The position numbers were made by a program, and so were the translations under genes. From NCBI GenBank assembly GCA_964623265.1, contig CAZUTK010000047.1, positions 1 to 26,607 on the forward strand: DNA of 26,607 bases. The letters are read 5' to 3'. The stretch comes from CAZUTK01 sp964623265 (GTDB taxonomy: Bacteria > Electryoneota > B3-LCP). Shown here piece by piece: positions 8,045-13,653 of the stretch. Each line of letters begins with the position of its first letter. The stretch's first letter is position 1. The notes under the pieces were generated by a model that searched no databases, was not told the origin of the DNA, and saw only the letters and a list, made by a program, of their open reading frames with translations.

Positions 8045-8911
8045 ATGCCTCTCCATTTCCCTTCGATCCCAGCCAAAATCTGCGCAAAGGATTTGACATT
8101 CCCTGTTTTCAGAATTATCTTAAGAAAAATAGAAACCGAACGAACCGAAACGAAGAATACCCTGGAAAATCAACACGCCACGAAACTGCCGGGCATCAGT
8201 TTTTTTTGTCCGGCTTACTACGATGAGAAGAATATCCCCCGCGTCGTAGAGAAGGCGATCGAGCTTTTCGAAAGGATCGCCGACGACTACGAGATTTTCA
8301 TCATCGAAGACGGCTCTCCGGACCGCACCGGCGAAGTGGCGGATGAGCTGGCGGCGAAATACGAGAAGGTGCAGGCGGTTCACCATGAAGTCAACCGCGG
8401 ATACGGCGCCGCGCTGCAGACGGGGTTTCAACGAGCCACGAAATTTGAATGGGTCTGCTTCACCGACGGCGACGACCAGTACGACATCCGCGATCTGGAA
8501 AAAATGCTCCCCTACCTCGATGAATGCGACGCCGTCATCTCCTACCGGCAGCACAACGCCAACAATTTTGTCCGCATCTTCATCTCCGTCGCCTATAACA
8601 TCTTCGTCCGGGTGCTGTTCGGCGTGCCGTACAAGGACATCAGCTGTTCTCTCAAGATCTTCCGCAGAAAACAGCTCGACCGCGTCCGCATCACTTCCGT
8701 CAGCCCGTTCATTGATGCGGAGATCATTTTGAAGATGCACCGCCTCGGCTGCCGGATCCGAGAAGTGGGCATCCGCAGCTACCCCAGACTGTACGGCAAA
8801 TCCACCGCTCTGCGCCTGAAGAGCTTCACCAAGACCATCTTGGATATGCTGGCGCTCTTCGCGCGGGTGCGCTTCACGAGACGCTCGCAATGGGAGGCGC
8901 CGGTTCGATAA
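8045..8911 (+). CDS. Family 2 glycosyltransferase (DPM1-like)
   Basis: A GT-A fold glycosyltransferase, predicted to move a sugar from a nucleotide donor to a polyprenyl phosphate or glycan. Motifs are EDGSPDRTG (Asp89), VNRGYGAALQTGF, and the DxD region TDGDDQYD (residues 140-147). GVPYKDISCSLKIFRR resembles dolichyl-phosphate-mannose-synthase relatives, and no clear C-terminal membrane helices are seen. The conserved domain begins only at residue 49 (GISFFCPAYYDE). The first 48 codons cover AT-richer DNA holding a good promoter, so the true start may be later (for example CTG 8162). The ATG at 8045 directly abuts the previous stop and is given as the maximal gene. The following GT39-like gene could use a polyprenyl-phosphate sugar made here. 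Confidence 0.88.
   Translation: MPLHFPSIPAKICAKDLTFPVFRIILRKIETERTETKNTLENQHATKLPGISFFCPAYYDEKNIPRVVEKAIELFERIADDYEIFIIEDGSPDRTGEVADELAAKYEKVQAVHHEVNRGYGAALQTGFQRATKFEWVCFTDGDDQYDIRDLEKMLPYLDECDAVISYRQHNANNFVRIFISVAYNIFVRVLFGVPYKDISCSLKIFRRKQLDRVRITSVSPFIDAEIILKMHRLGCRIREVGIRSYPRLYGKSTALRLKSFTKTILDMLALFARVRFTRRSQWEAPVR
8093..8121 (+). promoter_or_regulatory. Predicted sigma70-type promoter before or within the GT2 gene
   Basis: A perfect -35 TTGACA (8093-8098) is followed after exactly 17 bp by TATCTT (8116-8121), a four-of-six -10 match. It lies in an AT-richer stretch inside the first codons of the longest glycosyltransferase reading frame. If used, transcription would begin near 8128 and translation would need a start downstream of 8045. 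It would let the glycan genes be expressed apart from the transglutaminase pair. Confidence 0.5.
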
Positions 8912-8924
8912 TTACAGAACTTCT

Positions 8925-10538
8925 ATGGATCGCCAGGAAAGACGACTCTACATCTTCGGACTCGCCGCAGTCCTGACCCTCGCCGCTCTGACCCGTTTCC
9001 TCGATCTCGGCAGCAAATCCTTCTGGATAGATGAAGGCACCACCGCTTTTGAAATCAGCGGGGAGCTGGAGAGTTTTTTACATCCGCCCGGATTTTTCCT
9101 GCTGGCACGTCCTTTTTATCGGCTCTTCGGGGATTCCGAATACAGCCTGCGCCTGTTGCCCGCTCTGTCCGGCTGGCTCACCGTGCTCTTCATCTTCCTC
9201 TTGACCCGGCAGGTGCTGTATCAGAAAACCTACCGCACCGGTGCCGCCCTGATCGCCGCCCTGATCGCCGCCGTCAACCCCTACTGGGTCGCGGTCTCCC
9301 AGGAATGCCGGATGTACGGCGTCATCGGCTTGATCGCGGCTTCTTCGACCTATTTCCTCTACCGCGCCAACAGCGGTGAAATGGGGTACGGACAGCCGTC
9401 GAAGCGCCCCTGGTTGTGGTGGGCGGCGTATGCGCTCGTCATCATCTGCGGAATCTACACTCACGTCTTCACGTTCGCGCTCCTCGCCGCGGGAAATCTT
9501 TTTCTGCTCTGGCTGGCGCTGGGAAAAAAGGTTCGAATCAAATACTGGCGGTACATTTTGGTGCAGGCAGGCATTGCCCTCGCCTATCTGCCCTTAGCCG
9601 CCACCACAGCGCAGATGGTAGCACTGCGCAAAGAGACGATGCAGGTGAACTTCAGCCACATCAGCCCCTACTATTATGTCTATAACATCCTTCGCAATTT
9701 ATTCCGTTATTCTATCGGTTACACCTTCGGAGCGCCGGGGGAAGGTTTCTCGGCGACCTATGCGGAAAATCCTCCAAAAGCCGTTTTTCTGCTCTTCGGC
9801 TGCGCGCTGGTCGCCGCGGGAAGTATTCCGGTTTTAGTGGGCTTAATTAGGCTCTACCGCAGCCGTTTGCAGAGCTATCCTCTAGTCTTTCTGACGGTCT
9901 TCATCCCGTTCCTCTTGTTCGTCGCGCTCACTCTGGATAACGCCTTGCCCAGACAGTTGTCGCTCGCCGCTCCCTTCTTCTACATCGCGCTCTCCGCCGG
10001 ACTTTTTTCGCTGCCGAAAACCTGGCTGAAAATCAGCGCCGGTTTGATTCTCGCGGGGAATATCCTGCTCTATGTCCCCTACGCCCAATGCCGCACGATC
10101 CCCTACACGAATGCGAACTGGCGCGATCTATCCGCTTACTTGAGCGAAAATGTCCCCCCGGAAGATTTGGTGCTGGTCTTCTTCGGTCAGAGGGACGGCT
10201 ATTACACGCTGAAATACTACCGCTGCACCGCCGAGATGCGCTTCGCCCGGAAACCGCATATGTTCGAGGAGATGCCGCTGAGGGTGGTGGTGGACGCCGA
10301 CGGCAGGCAGAGAGTGAGGAGGGAATCGGAGATCGTCCAAGAGCTCTTCGAGAAAGACCATCCGCAGAGGATCTGGTGCATTACCCATCATTTCGCCCCG
10401 AATGACCTGATCCGCGTGTTGCACGGTCGTAAGCTGGAGCATCCCTTCGGCAGGGAGATGGATCTGATCCTCTGCGACGACCCGCATCGAGAAACCGGCG
10501 GTATTTCCGCAGGGACCGGTGAACCGGAAGGAAACTGA
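8925..10538 (+). CDS. GT39/PMT-like membrane glycosyltransferase (GT-C fold)
   Basis: A 537-residue polytopic membrane protein of the dolichyl-phosphate-mannosyltransferase/ArnT type, which uses a polyprenyl-phosphate sugar on the outer face of the inner membrane. After the first helix comes the loop motif SFWIDEGTTA (Asp36-Glu37), then HPPGFFLLARPFY (His53-Gly56), both typical of this fold. Many hydrophobic helices follow to about residue 390. The last 150 residues are soluble (from YTNANWRDLSAYL) and probably lie outside. It sits 13 bp after the GT2 gene and 20 bp before the SGNH gene, so the three probably work on one glycan or glycoprotein. The acceptor is unknown. Confidence 0.85.
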   Translation: MDRQERRLYIFGLAAVLTLAALTRFLDLGSKSFWIDEGTTAFEISGELESFLHPPGFFLLARPFYRLFGDSEYSLRLLPALSGWLTVLFIFLLTRQVLYQKTYRTGAALIAALIAAVNPYWVAVSQECRMYGVIGLIAASSTYFLYRANSGEMGYGQPSKRPWLWWAAYALVIICGIYTHVFTFALLAAGNLFLLWLALGKKVRIKYWRYILVQAGIALAYLPLAATTAQMVALRKETMQVNFSHISPYYYVYNILRNLFRYSIGYTFGAPGEGFSATYAENPPKAVFLLFGCALVAAGSIPVLVGLIRLYRSRLQSYPLVFLTVFIPFLLFVALTLDNALPRQLSLAAPFFYIALSAGLFSLPKTWLKISAGLILAGNILLYVPYAQCRTIPYTNANWRDLSAYLSENVPPEDLVLVFFGQRDGYYTLKYYRCTAEMRFARKPHMFEEMPLRVVVDADGRQRVRRESEIVQELFEKDHPQRIWCITHHFAPNDLIRVLHGRKLEHPFGREMDLILCDDPHRETGGISAGTGEPEGN

Positions 10539-10558
10539 ATCGGTATCCGGCGGGAAAT

Positions 10559-11725
10559 ATGTCCGTAAAAATCCTGAACGTTCTGCTCCGCTTGATTCCG
10601 CCCGCGCTTTTCACGCTGTTTTTCACGTTTCTGCTGGGCGAGATCGTCTTCCGGATCTACACACCCGTGGAATTGCCTCTGCCCGGCTTGGGTCGTCCGG
10701 ATTCCCTGCTGGGCTATACGATGCGTCCGAATTACACCGGCCGCCAGCGTTCCCGCGAGTATAATGTTAAAATCCGCACGAATTCATTCGGCCTTCGGGG
10801 CGGGGAACCGGATCGGTCGCCCTCGCGCAAGAATATCCTCATCCTAGGGGATTCCTTCACCTTCGGGCACGGCGTCGCCGAAGAACAGACCTACGCGCAC
10901 CGACTGCAGGAGAAGCTCGACCAAGTTCAACCCGGCGTCTATCAGGTGATCAACGCGGGCGTGATGGGGTATGACAACGTGCAGGAACTGCGTTTCCTGG
11001 AACGATACAGCCCGGTTTTTCAGCCGGTGATCGCGGTGTTGTCCATCTATCCTGCGAACGATCTCCTGGACAACCTACTCCCCGAAGAAACGCGAGCGAT
11101 GAATCTGCAGGGAGATGCGGAAAACCGGAATTACTTCCTCCGGCATTCCCGCTTCCTCTGGGTGCTGAACAGCGCGGCGGCGAACTTGAAGGGGAAAGCC
11201 CGCTACCGGCGGGGAACCGATGTGGCAGCGCTGGCGCGCACCCAACACCTGTTGATCCCGGAGCTCAGCAGTCTTAGCGAACCGAACCTCGCCGTTATGG
11301 ACTCAATTCTGGCGGAATTCCAGAATCTTGCGCAGAAGCATCGCTTTGTCCCCATCGTGATGCTGATCCCCTCGCGTCTGCAGTTCAACACTTCCGATCA
11401 GACCTTCACGGCAAAGCTCATCCCAGGATACACACTGGACTTCAACCGCCCGACTTCTCTGGTGGAAACGATTGCCGCACGCCGCAGAATCCTCTGCTTG
11501 AATCTCGAGAAGTGCTTGCGCGGCACCTCGGCGCCGGAACGCTGCTATTTCCGGTTCGACAAGCACTTTAACGCGGAAGGACACGCCCGCGCCGCCGAGT
11601 TCCTCTTTCAGGAGATCCTTCGAAACACGCCTTCCGGAAGCGCTGCGGAATCCTACCGTGATGCGGCAGAATCGGATGTCTCCGCGGAGAACATCCAGGG
11701 GATTTCCGCGCCGCCCGCCCGCTGA
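10559..11725 (+). CDS. Membrane-anchored SGNH/GDSL hydrolase family protein
   Basis: A 388-residue protein with an N-terminal membrane segment (about residues 8-32) and an SGNH domain facing outward. Catalytic blocks are ILILGDSFTFGHG (nucleophile Ser99), NAGVMGYDNVQE (block II Gly), YPANDLLDNL (block III Asn) and RFDKHFNAEGH (Asp334 and His336). Family members are esterases, or acetyl transferases and esterases of cell-wall and surface glycans. Following two glycosyltransferases, a role in modifying the same glycan is inferred. The hydrolase domain ends near FLFQEIL. The last 40 or so residues are low in conservation, and their DNA overlaps the 3' end of the convergent adenosyltransferase gene by 73 bp. 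Confidence 0.87.
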   Translation: MSVKILNVLLRLIPPALFTLFFTFLLGEIVFRIYTPVELPLPGLGRPDSLLGYTMRPNYTGRQRSREYNVKIRTNSFGLRGGEPDRSPSRKNILILGDSFTFGHGVAEEQTYAHRLQEKLDQVQPGVYQVINAGVMGYDNVQELRFLERYSPVFQPVIAVLSIYPANDLLDNLLPEETRAMNLQGDAENRNYFLRHSRFLWVLNSAAANLKGKARYRRGTDVAALARTQHLLIPELSSLSEPNLAVMDSILAEFQNLAQKHRFVPIVMLIPSRLQFNTSDQTFTAKLIPGYTLDFNRPTSLVETIAARRRILCLNLEKCLRGTSAPERCYFRFDKHFNAEGHARAAEFLFQEILRNTPSGSAAESYRDAAESDVSAENIQGISAPPAR

Positions 11726-12258
11726 TTCGCCCAGCGCGCCAGGGTGAAGAGGTAATCCGAAAGCCGATTGGCGAAGCGCAGTGCGGCGGGATTGACGCCG
11801 CCTTCGGCAGCGTCCAGTTCCGCCAATAGACGTTCCCCTCTGCGGCAGACGGTGCGCGCGATGTGCAGCGCCGCTCCGGTGGGCGTTCCTCCCGGAAGAA
11901 TGAAGTGATGCAGTTCGCTGATCTCCTGATCCCAGCGGTCAATGGCGCTTTCGAGCTCGGCGGCAGCTTCCGCCGGGATCCTGGGCGTGCGGACGTCCGT
12001 AACCGGAGATCCTGACGATTCTCCTTCGGTGTCCATCCGAGCCGCGATGTCGCTGCAGAGAACGTGCAGTCTGGGCTGCAGCGACGCCAGGATCGCTTCC
12101 ACCTCGGCGTCGCGGTTGATCGCGCGGATGTACCCGATCCAGCTGTTCAGTTCGTCGAACGTGCCGTACGTCTGCACGCGCAGATGGTATTTCGGCACTC
12201 TGCCGCCGCGCAAGAGGCCGGTTTCACCCCGATCGCCGGTGCGTGTGTAAATTTTCAT
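11653..12258 (-). CDS. pduO: PduO-type cob(I)alamin adenosyltransferase
   Basis: Adenosylates cob(I)alamin with ATP to make coenzyme B12. The 201-residue protein starts MKIYTRTGDRGETGLLRGG, the family's N-terminal ATP-binding signature. It continues with VQTYGTFDELNSWIG and the C-terminal LPGGTPTGAALHIARTVCRRGER helix motif. It is encoded alone on the - strand, convergent with the SGNH hydrolase, whose 3' end it overlaps by 73 bp. The ATG at 12258 has GGGGA just upstream. The symbol refers to the PduO/MMAB class rather than to a propanediol operon, as no B12-dependent enzyme is seen in the window. No cobalamin riboswitch was recognised upstream. Confidence 0.93.
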   Translation of the reverse strand: MKIYTRTGDRGETGLLRGGRVPKYHLRVQTYGTFDELNSWIGYIRAINRDAEVEAILASLQPRLHVLCSDIAARMDTEGESSGSPVTDVRTPRIPAEAAAELESAIDRWDQEISELHHFILPGGTPTGAALHIARTVCRRGERLLAELDAAEGGVNPAALRFANRLSDYLFTLARWANQRAGGAEIPWMFSAETSDSAASR

Positions 12259-12363
12259 TTCGTCCCCGTTGAGGAATGCGATTTCTTCAGTAATACGATG
12301 CCGGATTGCATTCTATTGCGAAAGACACTCCGCAATTTCGATCCGCTTTTCCGGATTTTTCAC

Positions 12364-12392
12364 TGGACACTTTTCCAAGAATTGATTACATT
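12364..12392 (+). promoter_or_regulatory. Predicted promoter for the methyltransferase leader
   Basis: TGGACA (12364-12369, five of six) is followed after 17 bp by TACATT (12387-12392, four of six). It lies in the AT-richer half of the 425-bp gap between the divergent adenosyltransferase and methyltransferase genes. Transcription starting near 12399 would give a leader of about 285 nt. It is the best sigma70-like site found on the + strand in this gap. Confidence 0.42.
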
Positions 12393-12506
12393 TCCTGCAC
12401 CGGATCGCTTTCCCTTTATCTGGATCCGGTCTTATCCCAATATCCATATCAGCCGACGCGGCTTCCCCGCCGACGATCGGCAGAACCATCAACCGAGGAG
12501 TCAGCG

Positions 12507-12521
12507 ATGCGCTGTCTTTGA
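12507..12521 (+). CDS. Possible four-codon leader mini-ORF (MRCL)
   Basis: GAGGAG (12495-12500) lies six bases before ATG CGC TGT CTT TGA. This gives a well-placed ribosome binding site for a four-residue peptide inside the methyltransferase leader, just before the switch-like structure. Such short translated leaders can control downstream folding by ribosome position, as in ermC-type attenuation. It may be chance; there is no conservation evidence. Confidence 0.25.
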   Translation: MRCL

Positions 12522-12532
12522 GATGAAGCCGT

Positions 12533-12683
12533 AATCCGCCGAGCGCGGATTCTGCGTCTGCGTCTGGAGGACGGCGCCGGATTCTCGCCGCGTTGATCCG
12601 CTGCGCTCCCGGACGACTCCTCCAGTCCGCCGACCGAAACCATCTTCAGCGCCTCCGCAACTACCCCTGACCCTGGAGGAGTT
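12533..12683 (+). promoter_or_regulatory. Candidate bistable leader RNA controlling ribosome access to the methyltransferase gene
   Basis: CTGGAGGA occurs at 12564-12571 and again at 12673-12680, where it is the Shine-Dalgarno sequence four bases before ATG 12684. Between them, TCCTCCAG (12618-12625) can pair with either copy. With the ribosome site the match extends to 10 perfect pairs (12616-12625 with 12673-12682). Two further exclusive helices are possible: a local hairpin AATCCGC/GCGGATT (12533-12539 with 12545-12551), or GAGCGC-GGAT (12541-12550) with ATCC (12596-12599) and GCGCTC (12603-12608) across a 3-nt bulge. This is the layout of a translational on/off switch. The rest of the gap (12259-12490) holds no gene I can recognise. 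The ligand or signal is unknown. Confidence 0.5.
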
Positions 12684-13481
12684 ATGCAACACACCAACGT
12701 CACCGTGAAAGACGTCAGCGCCGTGTACGACGGCCCGGAGGGTCTACTCTGGGAATTGATCATGGGTGAACAGATCCACGTCGGTGGATATCGGTCATCT
12801 ATGGAACTGGCGAAGCGAGCCGGCATTCAGAAAGGCTGGCGCGGATTGGATCTGTGCAGCGCTTTGGGCGCCGGTTGCCGTTTCCTGGTTAAGAATTTCG
12901 GCGTCACGATGTGCGGACTAGACGCCACCCGCACGATGTATGACAAAGCCAAGCAGCGCGCTCAGGCGGAAGGCTTGGCGGATCGGATCGAATTCAAGCT
13001 GGGCGACGTCACCGCCATCCCCTGGAACGACAATGAATTCGACTTCGTCTGGGGGGAAGACGCCTGGTGCTACGTCGTGGACAAGGAGAAGCTGATCCGC
13101 GAAGCCGCCCGTGTGTTGAAGCCGGGAGGCATCCTGGCGTTCACCGATTGGGTGGAAGGTCCCAAGGGCATCTCCGAAGAGGAAGCCCGGCGCGTCAACA
13201 CCTTCATGAAATTCCCCTATATGGAGAGCACCCTCGGCTATCGGAAATTGATCGAATCGGCGGGGCTGAAAATCGTGAGCGCGGAAGACCTCTTCCCCGA
13301 ATTCGGCGGCTACGTGGATCTCTACATCCGCATGCTGACGGAGCAGTTGACCTTCGATGCCCTGCGGATCATCGGCGACAATATGGAGCTCTTCCAGGCG
13401 ATGGGCGGCGAAATGATGTTTATGTCGAAGATTGCTCACGAAGGCAAGTTGGACCGCTGCCGCATCGTGGCGAAGAAGTAA
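12684..13481 (+). CDS. SAM-dependent methyltransferase (class I, methyltransferase type 11-like)
   Basis: A 265-residue cytoplasmic methyltransferase. The SAM-binding region is GLDLCSALGAGCRFL (a variant of the usual DLGCGxG), followed by the acidic GLDATRTMYDKAK, the LGDVTAIPWNDNEFDFVW motif and the ARVLKPGGILAFTDW strand. The N-terminus (LLWELIMGEQIHVGGYRSS) resembles the small-molecule N-methyltransferases of the sarcosine/dimethylglycine or phosphoethanolamine type, so a metabolite rather than a macromolecule is the more likely substrate. That is inference. The ATG at 12684 has a near-perfect ribosome site CTGGAGGAG. It is a single gene with a long structured leader, ending before a repeat element that may stop transcription. 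Confidence 0.86.
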   Translation: MQHTNVTVKDVSAVYDGPEGLLWELIMGEQIHVGGYRSSMELAKRAGIQKGWRGLDLCSALGAGCRFLVKNFGVTMCGLDATRTMYDKAKQRAQAEGLADRIEFKLGDVTAIPWNDNEFDFVWGEDAWCYVVDKEKLIREAARVLKPGGILAFTDWVEGPKGISEEEARRVNTFMKFPYMESTLGYRKLIESAGLKIVSAEDLFPEFGGYVDLYIRMLTEQLTFDALRIIGDNMELFQAMGGEMMFMSKIAHEGKLDRCRIVAKK

Positions 13482-13494
13482 GCGAGGATAAACG

Positions 13495-13634
13495 AAGAGG
13501 CTGTCCTAAAGCACCCGGATTGTCACTCCGGACGGGCTTCAGCCCGATCCGGAATCCAGCAACTTTTCTGCCGGACTCCCGCTTTCGCGGGAGGGACACG
13601 AACGGGTTTGCTTCTGACTTTAGGACAGCCTCTT
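13495..13634. repeat. 140-bp palindromic repeat element (MITE-like) between convergent genes
   Basis: The ends are perfect 17-bp inverted repeats: AAGAGGCTGTCCTAAAG (13495-13511) and its complement (13618-13634). The GAGGCTGTCC-type tip resembles insertion-sequence termini. Inside are two hairpins. One is built on TCCGG/CCGGA and CGGGC-TTCA-GCCCG (13527-13553, enclosed by GGATT/AATCC at 13517-13521 and 13553-13557). The other is CTCCCGC-TTTC-GCGGGAG (13576-13593). No reading frame inside looks real and no target duplication is visible. It lies between the ends of the methyltransferase (+) and deiminase (-) genes and could act as a two-way terminator. Confidence 0.7.
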
Positions 13635-13653
13635 ATCTCTCGACGAAAACCGA

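Noticed and set aside
12259..12683. Cobalamin riboswitch between the B12 adenosyltransferase and methyltransferase genes
   Set aside because: No B12-box-like sequence or matching core was seen on either strand. The structure found pairs with the methyltransferase ribosome site on the + strand.
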